NCBI GenBank assembly: GCA_023853785.1 | Contig: JAJIRX010000648.1 | Span: forward strand, 620,001-684,000 | DNA length: 64,000 nt | Direction: 5' to 3' | DNA from: Psilocybe azurescens | Taxonomy: Eukaryota; Basidiomycota; Agaricomycetes; Agaricales; Agrocybaceae | In this document: positions 9,934 to 21,500 of the stretch, piece after piece | How positions within the stretch are numbered: the first letter of the stretch is position 1 | Layout of the letters: each line of letters begins with the position of its first letter | Program-made: the position numbers and the translations under genes | The notes under the pieces: generated by a model | What the model was told of the DNA's origin: nothing | The model's input: only the letters and a program-made list of their open reading frames with translations | Databases searched by the model: none

Positions 9934-12900
9934 ATGGATGACACTCTCAGTTCTCCACAACGCCATCAACAGCACACTCGCCAGGTGCTTCGTCAACTTG
10001 CTCAAAATGTTGAAGAAAGTCTCCGCCGCCGGTCTGCAACAGCAAGACCGCAAACACCCACACCTCTACCAGGACATGTGGAGAGGATAAGAGCAAATCA
10101 TCGCTCTGGAAATAGGGTATCTCGGACCTTGGACCTTCAGAGTTCACCACGACGACGCCAACCAAATGGTTTGCAAAGTGAAAATGCTGCACCTACGGCT
10201 TCAACTTTGGACAGTCAAACAACCAGGGTGACCACACCAACGGTATGTATATGACCTTGAAGCACCCCTTATATTGTTCTGACCTATTTGACTCACAGCC
10301 ATCTCTTTTACCTCTTATAAACTGTAATTCTATAACGAGACAACACCACACAGCAAACCACACACGGCAGCACCAAATCCGAGCAGAGTCGCCTTTGCTG
10401 CCTCCCCCTGCAACTCCATTATCTTCACCTCTCCGCCCCCCTTGCTATCCTGCCTACACCTCCTCTCACTACTGCTGCTCCATCACACACTAATGGGTTG
10501 CGGCGTCCTTCAAACAGGACAACATCTCTTAATGCAACATCGCTTACACCTTCTCCTTCTTTACCTCTTAACCTGCCCCTATACCCGCTCTGGTGCAACA
10601 AGAGCACCAAATGCAAGGTCGTTGGCTCAACGCCGCCGAGAGCGTGAACGCAACCTGCAGCAAAGGGTGCAACCTGCAAACGTGGATTCTGTCAATTTAC
10701 CGACACCGCCTTTGACTCAGGTTAATGTAGAAATGAGAATTGGTATGAGACTTACAACTCAAAGTCTTGGTTGGTTCTAACATCATAATAGCTCAACCAG
10801 GTCCCAGCCGAGAAGGAATTCAGCAGAATGAACAACAACCCGATGTCTGTTCAGTGGATGACGAAGATATTGAGCAGGTATATCAGGCTGCCGATGAAGG
10901 TCTGTCATTAGTGCTATCCTGTATATACATTTTTCCCATTCTCCTTCCAGGGATTCAAGATACTGCTGATGGTACAGAGGAACATAATGGATTATTACTT
11001 AGGCAGCGGGGTAAGAGAACGGTGGTTCAGTCAATTCAATGGTCTAAAATATCATCTATTGTAGATCCTCCTGCCCAGCGTGCTGAACGACGGAGACGGG
11101 AAAATCTCTTTTGGCTGCCCGCAAACCTTATCGTGACCCACCTCAACGACACGACTTGGGCCTTATGGACGTTCCCTGTCCCAGCTGCAGTGCTCTCCAT
11201 TGGATGGATGAGAAACTGTCGGACAGCTCAAAGCTCCACCCAAGATTTGGAACCTGCTGTATGGGTGGAAAGGTTCAACTTCCTGCTCTCCAGGAACCAC
11301 CTGAACCCCTTCGACAACTGCTCACTGCTCAAGACCAAGAGGCCGTGAAATTCCGTGATGAAATCTGGAAATACAACCGAAGCTTTTGCCTTCACCTCTC
11401 TCGGTGTTTCTGAAGACCATTCTGTTAATGAAGGACGTCGACGAGGGCCTCCTGTATTTCGGATTTTTGGTGAACTGCATCATTTGTCAGGTGCTTTAGA
11501 AAGTGAACGGCCAGCAATCCCACGATATGCTCAACTATTTCTGTACGAGCCTCGCGCTGCATTGGAGGCCCGTGTATACAACAATGCCGATCTCAACCGT
11601 GGCATTATGCAGGAACTCCAAACGATGCTAGAAGAATACCATCAATATGTACCTGTCTACCGCCATGCCCATGAAATCTTACAGCAGTATGATCCTGCTG
11701 ATGATGCTGTTGTTCGGCTTCGGCTCTCTCCAGGCCTTGACCGGGCGCTGTTATAATCTTCCAACTGCAGATGAGGTGGCCGTTATTCTTCCTGGAAATC
11801 AATCAACAGAACCTCGCGATATTGTCCTTCGCCTTCGATCTGGACCATTGTACCGTATCAGTGATCTACATCCTGCTTACACACCTCTTCAGTACCCTCT
11901 CCTTTTTCCTCGAGGTGAAAATGGTTGGTACCCAGAGATGCTCTTACATGAGAGTGAGGATCAACGGGATCGTCGACTTCAACGACGGGGTCAACGCCAG
12001 GAGCAGCGTCGCAATTGTGGTCTGGAAGTTCAATCAACCTTACCTGAATCAAGAAGACTCACGCTAACACGATATGTTGCCCACCGCATTCACTTTCGGT
12101 CTCATGAATTCAATCCTCTTCACCATGGTGGCCGCCTCTTCACACGCTATGTGGTCGACATGTTTGCTTCTGCAGATCAACAACGGCTCAGTTGGATTCT
12201 TAGAAATCAGCCAACATTCAGAGCAGCAAGATTCAATAACCTCGAAGATGCTGCAGCTCATGATGAAGATAATCTGAACCTCAATGATCTGGGTCAACGT
12301 GTTATTCTCCCATCTTCCTACATTGGTGGTCCTCGCAACATGGCTCAAGGTTTTCAAGACTCAATGGCCATCGCTCGCTATTTTCGCAAGGTTGATATCT
12401 TTCTCACTGTCACAACAAATCCCCACTGGACTGAGATTGAGCAGGAGCTCCTACCTGGCCAAACAGCTTATGATCGTCCTGACTTGGTTGCACGAGTATT
12501 CCAGCTGAAGAAGAAAGCAATTGTTGACCATATTTACAAGCATGGCATTTTTAGTCAAGCAGCTGCTTATGTATATACCATTGAATTTCAAAAGCGAGGG
12601 CTTCCGCACATGCACTGTCTAATTTTTTTGAAGGAACCATACAAGCTGCTAACTCCTGAAGATATTGATTCCTGTATTTCTGCGTGTTGGCCAGATCCTG
12701 AACTACAACCTCTTTTATTCGACACTGTGAAGAGATGCATGGTGCATGGGCCATGTGGAGCAGACAACCCAAACGCACAATGCATGAAAGACGGCAATGG
12801 CAAATGTGCCAAACACTACCCAAAGGACTTCCAAGAGTTTACAACAATGGACGGCCATGGATATCCTCTTTATCGTCGACCAAATGATGGAAGAGCATAC

Positions 12901-15382
12901 GAAGTGGGAGGAAAAATGGTGGATAACAGAAATATTGTTCCATATCCACCCTTTCTTTGTGGTCTTTTCCGACTGTCATATCAATATCAAGTGTGCAATT
13001 TCTCTTGGGACATTCAAGTATGCATTCAAATATATCCAAAAAGGTCCTGACCGGGCTTCTCTCGAGGTCAATTTACGAGATGAAGTCAAGCAATTCATCG
13101 ATGGCCGGTATATCTCAGCACCTGATGCAGTATGGCGGATATTCCACTATGAACTGCACGAACAGATTCCCAATGTTGTCCGCCTCCAAGTTCATCTCCC
13201 TGATCATCATATGGTTGTTTTCAATCCTCATGATAATATTCAGGCTGTTCTTGAGCGTGGTGCCCATCAGCGCACCACCTTGACAGCATTTTTGAAGCTA
13301 ATGCTGATTCCAGTCCACTTGGAGAGGAGGCTCGCAAATATATTTATCAGGAATTTCCCCAACACTTCGTTTACGATTCTAACAAGAAGAAATGGAAGCT
13401 TGAAAAAAGGATTTGCTTTGGGTCGTATGTACTTTATCAAACCGACTGCTGGTGAACAATTCTATCTTCGGACATTGCTCACAGTAGTCAAAGGCCCCAA
13501 ATCATTTGAAGATCTACGGCGGGTACCTGGACAAGCAGAACCCTTACCCACTTTTTATGCAGCATGTCTTGCTCGAGGCCTACTTGAAGATGATGGAGAG
13601 TGGCGCTCTATGCCTCCAAGAAGCTTGCGAAATGCAAACAGGTACTTGCCTCCGTCACCTCTTTGCTACACTTCTTCTTTTTGGGGGAACTTGCACAGCC
13701 CAACACACTCTGGAATGAATTTCGAAATCATATTTGCGATGACTTGGAATGGCGGTTACAAGCAATGGGTATCCAGAATCCACGTGAAGAGGATATATAC
13801 GACTATGGTCTTTTCTTGCTAGAAAAGATTCTTGGTGACTCAGGCCATTCTCTTGCCAACTTTCCTGGTATGCCCCAACCCCAACAAGATTGGACTGCTC
13901 TGACTCTCAATCCACTGATTGCTGAGCAGTTGAATTACAACCGAGACGCTGAGCGCACAGAACTTGATGCTCACCTTCCAACTCTGAATGACGATCAGCG
14001 AGCAGCTTATACAAGGATCATTGAATCCATTGAACGTGAGGAAGGAAAAATATTTTTCTTGAATGGACCAGGGGGTACGGGAAAACATACGTTTACAACA
14101 CGATCTGTGCTAAGATACGAAGTGAGGGAAAGATCATTCTTTGCGTCTCCTCCTCTGGGATATCAGCCCTCCTCATTTGTGGTGGACGGACAGCCCATTC
14201 CATGTTCAAAATCCCAATCGACACTCTTAGCGAAGGATCAGTCTGTGGCATACCAAAGGATAGTTCTCGAGCTGACCTTTTACGCTCCACCAAAGCCATT
14301 ATTTGGGATGAGATTGGTGCTCAACACCGCCATGCTGTTGAAGCAGTTGATCGAACCTTTCGTGATATCTGCAACGATGATCGTCCATTTGCTGGAATCA
14401 CAGTGGTCCTTGGTGGTGACTTTCTACAGACTCTTCCTGTCGTACCTAAAGGATCGCGTGAGGATATTGTGGATGCAACAATTCAACGTTCACACCTCTG
14501 GGAGAACATTGAAATTCTCTTCCTTCAACAGAATATGCGGCTACAGCAGGGAACAGCTGATGTCCAACAGTTTTCGCGAGTGGCTTCTGGAAGTGGGTCA
14601 CGGTCAGAACATGGTCAACAACAGTCAAGTTCGATTTCCAGAACATATGAGAATTCAAGACGCCAACTCACTCATCAACACAGTATATCCTGCTATTGAT
14701 TCTACTCCTCCCCACCTCCTGAATACTTCTTGAACCGGGATGATTCTTGCCCCTCTAAACGCTGATGTAGGCGAACTGAATCAACAAATTCTGGAAAAGA
14801 TGTCTGGGAATGCACGACAGTATATCAGTGCTGATGAGATGCTTCGCGAAGCTGGAGCAGATCCACAAGATGAAGACCACATACCCATTGAGTTCTTGCG
14901 CTCTATCAATTCTTCTAGCCTTCCTCCTGGTGAATTAAACTTGAAAGTGGGCTGTCCCATCATTCTTCTTCGGAATCTCTCACCATCTCTTGGCCTCTGC
15001 AATGGAACCCGGATGATTGTTACACGAATGCGAGATTGGGTTCTAGAGGTACGCTTGATAGGGGGTGAGCATGATGGAGAAATTGCAATGATCCCTCGCA
15101 TTACCTTGACACCTTCATCACGAGCCGCAGATGTTACCTTTCGCTTCAAACGTCGCCAATTTCCTGTACGTCTGGCCTTTGCGCTGTCAATTAACAAATC
15201 ACAGGGACAGTCAGTGAAATATGTCGGTCTTGATGTGCGCGATTCCTGTTTTCGCACATGGTCAGCTATATGTCGCCCTCTCTCGAGCAACATCAAGTCA
15301 AAACATAAAAATTCTTTTACCTGACAATGCAATAGATACTCTTACATCTAATGTAGTATACGAAGAAGTACTTCTTAATTAA
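9934..15382 (+). CDS. Helitron Rep-helicase (frame-interrupted)
   Basis: The transposase of the element. N-terminal part (9934 to about 11100) is low-complexity with several introns. Then comes the Helitron-like N region ([30 protein letters not shown]), the Rep domain with [10 protein letters not shown] (about 12400), the HUH metal motif [11 protein letters not shown] (about 12600-12632) and the two-tyrosine motif [10 protein letters not shown] (about 13016-13046). The Pif1-type helicase follows: Walker A GPGGTGK (about 14067), Walker B IIWDEIG (about 14305), [16 protein letters not shown], then [12 protein letters not shown] and YVALSRAT near the C-terminus, stop at 15382. Frame changes occur near 11100, 11750, 12950, 13330, 13600, 14100, 14560 and 15245. 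Some may be introns and some sequencing errors, but the number is high enough that the copy may be dead. All catalytic motifs can still be read in one frame or another. Confidence 0.85.
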
Positions 15383-15658
15383 AATCACGTTGCTTAATGA
15401 ACATAGGATGCTGCTTACATCGTTTATAAATCATTCAACTTTTGCTGTTGAGGTTACGAAGGGAACTTGGGGTGTCGCAATAACAATGATTCCAAATTGG
15501 GACAGGACAATGTCACAAGCGAGCCGTGTCGAAACAGCTGGAAATGCAGAGAAGTTTCTTCTTACGTCCCTACATTATGGCCACCAGCATAAAACCCCCA
15601 CAACAATGCCGCTGTTCATTCCCCATTTCATTATCTCACACTATATATTCCTTCCTCG

Positions 15659-16753
15659 ATGGCTATCTCGAATACACATACCGACTATGCTGCTGCAGGC
15701 ATTGCCACTATAACTGCTGTCGCCGCAGTTGGAAACCCTCGCAACATACCGGGGCTCCAAGAAGGTCATGTTAGACGTCCAGGTTTTTGTAGGCTCCCGA
15801 GTTGTGAGTCTCTTCTCGGTGCACTTGCCTATTTTAATGGATCCAACATGGTGTTTGACCATGATAGTGTTGCATTGTACTTGATATATGCAACGGTAAT
15901 TGTTGTTTTTCACTGTATCCTAACAGTTTTCAGTTCACTAATCATCTCTTCTGCAGATTGCCAAATTCGGAAGAAGGAGCAGTTGTCCATCCCACTCATC
16001 CTGAGCTGAAGTATGATTTTATTGGGGATATTCAATGGGTGTGTTTTCAATCTCTCCTGTCATTCTATGTGGTCTCATTATTGTTGTAGATCATCCCGCT
16101 TTCGCCTCCGTCATCCGATTCTAATGTCGAAAGTTCATCTTTTGCGATCAATCCCTGCCAGCGTGCATACCTGCACATTTCCGGAGTCGCTTCAAACTCC
16201 CAGAAGTCTCGGGGTACATTTGATGTCGACATCGAGCATTATATATCAACGTTTAAGGATGCCAAAGTGGGCTCAAAACCCATGAAACCCATTGCCCCCA
16301 TCTCATGCATTATTCCAGATTCACCACGGTATATAGTACATGGAAAACCTGTCCCTTACAACAAGCGATATGTGTCTGTCTCCGGTTTCCTTTCTGGTGT
16401 CACTTATAAGCCTGATTCACCAGATGTTGTTCAACGTTTCCACTTGGAAGTGGAGAACATTGCCTTCCTTGGTCAGCAGGGTAATTCATCGGGGTCCCCA
16501 ATTCCCAACTCATTGGACAGTAAGTGTTTTCTTCCAAACCGTATATTGACAGAATTTTAATTATCGTCCCTATATTTTCCAGCGCCCGGTAAAAACCCCT
16601 TAAGCCACAAAAGGACTCATCAACTATAATCGCAAATCGCCAGCCCCTCCAACAACTCCTACTCCTTCTCAAGGCCCACCGCAAAAACGCCGCCGAATAC
16701 AATCAGATAGCTCATCTGATACCCTTCCCTCACAGGAGAATGTTCCTGTTTAA
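15659..16753 (+). CDS. Helitron accessory protein of unknown function
   Basis: A second plus-strand gene between the Rep-helicase stop and the 3' hairpin. Readable segments in order: MAISNTHTDYAAAGIATITA, VMLDVQVFVGSRVV, GALAYFNGSNMVFDHDSVAL, LPNSEEGAVVHPTHPELKYD, FIGDIQWIIPLSPP, QRAYLHISGVASNSQKSRGT, PISCIIPDSPRY followed by GKPVPYNKRYVSVSGFLSGV, LEVENIAFLG, and a Ser/Pro-rich tail with the basic run QKRRRI that could be a nuclear signal. Introns are likely at about 15897-15957, 16040-16090 and 16520-16624. At least two frame corrections are needed in the first third. Alternating beta-like stretches would suit an OB-fold single-strand binding protein, as carried by some plant Helitrons, but this is a guess. 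I do not recognise the family. Confidence 0.5.
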
Positions 16754-16906
16754 CAATCTCTGCAGCTTAATTAATTCTATGTTCCATATAACTACCCACT
16801 ACTTCTCTAATAATATTCCGGCGCTATGGCGCCCCAGTATTTCCTTCCGTGAAAATTTGGCATTTCTACTTTAGCATTGAGACTCTGACAAAAGAATAAC
16901 ATATAG

Positions 16907-16923
16907 CCCGTGCGAAGCACGGG
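16907..16923 (+). other. Helitron 3' subterminal hairpin (element 1)
   Basis: CCCGTGC-GAA-GCACGGG, a perfect 7-bp stem with a 3-base loop, 11 bases before the element end at 16934. Hairpins at this position act as the termination signal of rolling-circle transposition. Confidence 0.88.
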
Positions 16924-16934
16924 TCACAGGCTCG

Positions 16935-17576
16935 TTATAATAAAAGAGCTCAGACTCTTTCTCACGAGATACAAATCACCATTTTGATTGGCTTAGACAA
17001 ATATGCAATCTGATTGGCTGGTCAGCGTCTCCCAGTTTTGGGTGGGGAGCTTGGGGGCAATGTAAATTGATTTCTGAAGCATTCTCAAACCTTCCATGCT
17101 AACTGGACACAAGATGTCAGCGACAGCAGATACCTGTGCATCTCTAGAAACTTCTAGAATTTTTGTAGATGAGAGTATAAAAACGGCCATTTATTAACAG
17201 TACTGGTGGGGTACACAATGAGATTGAGAGGGGTGCGCCAACTTACTCTAGATAAAAAGTAGGTACTAGCCGAAGACTCAAAAAGGAGGGAGGGTACAGC
17301 TATGAGTTAGTGACGAATGGCTTCGTTCATTTTTGGCTGTGTTGGGTTGCTGCAAAAGTTGTCCCTCATGCGGTTGACAACTTCCTCTTTGCCGTGTCAA
17401 GTTTTTTTGAATTCTCTGGATTATCGTGCAACAAGTAAACTAACCTAAACTAACTACTAAGATGCACGGGTTCGAGACATACCCAACCAGTGTGCGAAAG
17501 GGTCTACCTAAGTACAGCTATAGGAATTGTAAACTGGTGTCTTAGGTTGCCCGTGCGAAGCACGGGTCACTGCTTG
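16935..17576 (+). mobile_element. Non-autonomous Helitron, 0.64 kb, abutting element 1
   Basis: Starts at the base after element 1 with TTATAATAAAAGAG, then GACTCTTTCTCACGAGATAC and TTTGATTGGCT, which parallel the first 65 bases of element 1. It ends with the same 17-base hairpin (17550-17566) followed ten bases later by CTTG and T. There is no coding capacity between. It would be mobilised by the Rep-helicase of an autonomous relative. The 5' dinucleotide is TT rather than TC, so the start is slightly degenerate or my junction is off by a few bases. Confidence 0.72.
17550..17566 (+). other. Helitron 3' subterminal hairpin (element 2)
   Basis: Identical 17-base hairpin to that at 16907-16923, ten bases before the CTTG end. 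Identity of the hairpin and the shared TCAC after it support a common transposase for both elements. Confidence 0.85.
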
Positions 17577-18528
17577 TACTTACTAAAAATGCTCCCATGG
17601 TTAAACCAGTTAACATAATGCACATTCAACAGTGCCAAACGTTCTCCAAACTGTTTCAACCTACGGATTCCAATTACATGCTAAGTACTACAAAGATATA
17701 ATTGAAAATTTCCATTGTGTTTCAATGTTTTTAAGGTCTGGCTTGTGACTCTTTAGAAGGCCAAAATGGTATAAAGATCACAGAAGTAAAATTGGCATTC
17801 TGTGTAATACGATACGAACAGACTACAGTAGAAGTATATGATGAATATACAGGACAAAAACAGAAAAGGATATAGGATAGATATAACCGTCGGGCACTCC
17901 ATTGAAGAGAGGCCTTGTTGTTTATGAACTATCCATCCAACTGTTGATTAGACAGTCAGAGTACATTGCTATAGGCGCTTCACCAGAACCGATTGCAGCA
18001 TGGATGCATTAAAGCACTGCTCGGGCAGAAAGAGGCCAGAAAGAAAGAAAAGAAAAGAAATCACGCAAGAGAATAAAGGGCAACACAATGTGTGGATGTG
18101 ATGATATTGATCGTGAAAAAGGAGAGGTCGATGCAAGGTCAAAAGATAGTTGAAAAGAATTTTTCGCACACCTTTATAGGTTTCTGGAGTGAGCCAAACA
18201 ATTGGCCAAATATCGCGTGTCGGCTCAGAGATGCCGAAGATGTTGATTTCCCATGGCGATTCTGTTTCATTCACCTTCAATGTTTTGTTGAGATCAATCT
18301 CTTTCAACATCTCCCTTGTCCCACTGTACTTTGTGCTACAAAAGGCCCCTATCTACAATCGGACGTTAGCAGTGATTTTATCCTTGGGTCTTTCCGACTC
18401 CGTTTCCAATTCTATCTCAATACACAGTCTTGTGAGTCATTTGCCACATCTTACAAGCGCATAGTTCATTTCATCTACCAATTTTGCATAGAATAACCTT
18501 CATTTATTGATGGTGCTCATTCGACTTC
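17577..18528. other. Intergenic region upstream of TEL1
   Basis: About 950 bp between the right end of the Helitron pair and the TEL1 start. No supported gene. It contains a purine-rich patch (18029-18060) and pyrimidine-rich sequence near 18300-18480 that may be the TEL1 promoter and leader. Confidence 0.4.
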
Positions 18529-21500
18529 ATGAGCAACGTTAGCGTCAAGTCTATTCTCGACGATCTCAAGAGTGACAAGGTTAAACAGCGTCAGGAGGCA
18601 TTAATTTCTCTCCGAACTGCATTCTCTCAAGACCGAGTAATTTGGAACATTCATTATGATGAAAAGGGAAAAAGTAAACCAAAAACTGGCTTGCTGTTTT
18701 TCAAGCTTTGTTTAACACGGTGAAAATTGAAAAAACTGCTGCCACCAAAAACCCAACTGTCAAATCTGGCCTCTCGACCGCTGCCTCCCTTCGAAGACTT
18801 TCTGAAGCTGCCAGTACAGTCCGATGGCTAATCGAACGCACTGTACACCTCATGAACAAAACTGTAGTTAGAGCTGTGTTCGACCATCTTATCTCAATGT
18901 TATCCACCGATAAAACACCCGCAGCCCGATTATATACACCAGTAGCCTTGGATTATGCTAAGGCCTTGAAATGTCTAGTCCAATATACACCTCACCTCGA
19001 ACATTTGGACGACGACATTTGGGTCAACGTTGTGCAAATGAGCTTCAACGTCATTCTGGATGATCCCATACGGTCGGAATTTGCGGAAAGAGAAAGTGAA
19101 CAGATGGTCCATGAAGCCGATTCAGATATGTACGAAGAGGACGACGCTGAAGAAGACGATGAGGACGATGAGATGGCCGACGTTTTAGACTCTGACAACC
19201 TCCCTCCCACAGTAACTGCCAACAGTAGGAAACGTCACCGAACTCCTATCACAACGCCAGTGACTAGCAAGAAGCGTCCTCGAACTGAACGCACTCCTAC
19301 ACCCATCGAATCTTCCCGAAATACGCCTGCGAGGTCCAGGACACCCATATCTCTCGAACAAGTGGAATTCGCATCCCTTCTATCTATTATGATTGCATCA
19401 CCTATTGCACCTATCTTGAGGTTTCCAACTCTTGCATCGGGAATTCTCGATCGTCTTGAACGGTTTTTACAGCGTTACCCATCAGATTCCTCCCTTCTTC
19501 ATGATTACCTCACAATACTATCATCGACGCTCACTCACATTTCACTCAACAAGAAGTACGAAGTAGCGAAATTCGTTCGATCAGCTTGGGCTGGCCTGGT
19601 TGGGTTATGGGGCACCAAAGACAAGAGAATGAAGGTTGGGATCGTAATGATCCTGAGACATTTATTCCCATTTACAATCTGTCCCGTCGAATTGGGACGA
19701 GTAAAACTACCTCGTTTCGACTGCGCAACAGAGTTTGGCAGGCTAAGGGACTTACTAGCTGGTGAAGCAGAAAGTCGATGGGGCGTCGTAGGTCTATCTT
19801 TGGAAGCCCTAAGACTACAAATCATCGATTCGGAGCACGAGTGTAGCTCTGATGATATTTTTATTGCGAAAACTTTTCAAGCTGGCTGGAATTTCGATGC
19901 AGATCAAGCTTTATCATGGGCTGTACTCGAATTGCACGCTGATTGCGTGGGTCATGTAAGGGCTTATGTTTGCTTTTCCTGAAAACATTTTGACTCATTC
20001 TAAGACAGTTGTACCAGCTATCAGAATCGATGGACTCGACCGTTGAAACTGGACCCTCTCGTATGGGAGTCAAACGCAAATCATTTGAACCTATTTCTTC
20101 CCTTTTAAATTTAGTACACTCAGTAACTGCCCCACTTGTGCGGAGCTATCATTTGCAAACTCTACTATTCGTCATAAACCGGCATTGGTCTATGCTTCAC
20201 AACAAACTCAAGGAACAAGTTATCGATGCCCTTTTACAATATGTCACCTTCGATCATGCCACTGTTCAATCGTGGATCTTTCTGAATCTCGCAGCAATTT
20301 GTCAGGCAGAAGGATCAATAGCGCATCACCTCCACGCATCGACGTTAGACCCTATTAAATGGGACTCGATTTGGACACACGCAGTCCGAAGAGCCAATGT
20401 TCCAGCTATTTGTCGTGCAGCTTGTCACGCCGGGTCCGCTGTTCTGGCTTCACATCCCTTTACCTCGAAGTCGTCAATCGGAACTTTATCCTCTCATCGT
20501 ATTTTGTCGGAAATTGAAACCCTGACAAGGGACATGGATATCCAAGGTCCTGCTTTCCCATTCGATTCAGTGTGCATATTTCTGTCTCGGTGCTTAGCAA
20601 TCGCTAACCAGGACACTCGGCTTCATCGTATGCACCTTGAGGACAAAGTTTTGAGCTGGCTCATTGATGCCTGGGAAATAACAGGAAACAAAGTGAAGAT
20701 GCCTTCAAATACCGTGGCGGATATCTTGCTGTTGCTTGAAGCCATAAGTGGCCTCTCAAGACGGGTCGAGCTTCTCGTCCAGCCGTTGCTGCCACAGTCT
20801 GAAATAGTGGACATTGTTCTGGAAGAAAATAAAGTCAAGATCATTCAAGATTATGTCTTATATGCAAAGCTCCCTTCTTTTACCACCAGTGACAACCCAG
20901 GGTCCAATCTCTTCGCTGCGAGGCAAAATATGGCTAATGACGACGATAGGTCTGACAGATCACAATTTGCTGCGCCTAGTGGAAGAGAACGCAGAATATC
21001 AGCTTTTTTACTCAATGCATTGGAAACCCTGACACGTAAATGGGAGGCAAACAAACAGAGCAACGCCCATCCGACAGTCGAAATGGCGCGCCAGTCGTTA
21101 GATATAACCGTCGTTGGGATCATTTTCGAATCACTTCTCGTGTTGAACGGCACAGCATCGAATAGACAGGTTATGCAAAATTCCGCTAATCTGTTATCTA
21201 TTCTTGTGATCCTTTTAAATGATACACGATGGTCCACAACGGAAAGACTTCTCCTTGCTCATGCCCTCGAAGTCTTAATCAGCGATGGACAACCCCTTCG
21301 AGCAGATGCTTTTCAAAATGCTCTTTCTTTGCCTGATCAACTCTCAGGTATCAAGGAACAGAACCTACAGAACTTACTTCGTGGTCAGCACAGCGATAAA
21401 AATCCTTCAAAAGATTTACGACATCATTTCTTGCGCCTAGTTTGGCAAAACGCCGATGTACGTCCTTAAATTCAGATCAAAATAGAGTACCAATCGAATT

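Larger units (their letters stand above)
9214..16934 (+). mobile_element. Autonomous Helitron, 7.7 kb
   Basis: Rolling-circle DNA transposon. It starts with TC within an A/T target (A at 9213), carries a Rep-helicase gene (9934-15382) and a second gene (15659-16753), and ends about 11 bases after a GC-rich hairpin at 16907-16923, at CTCG followed by T. The canonical fungal and plant end is CTRR, so the terminus is atypical. There is no terminal inverted repeat and no target-site duplication, as expected of the class. The 5' terminus is present twice in tandem. The Rep-helicase frame is interrupted many times, so present activity is uncertain. Confidence 0.85.

Noticed and set aside
14781..15332. 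183-codon minus-strand open frame
   Set aside because: Exact antisense of conserved helicase motifs of the Helitron; no independent signal.
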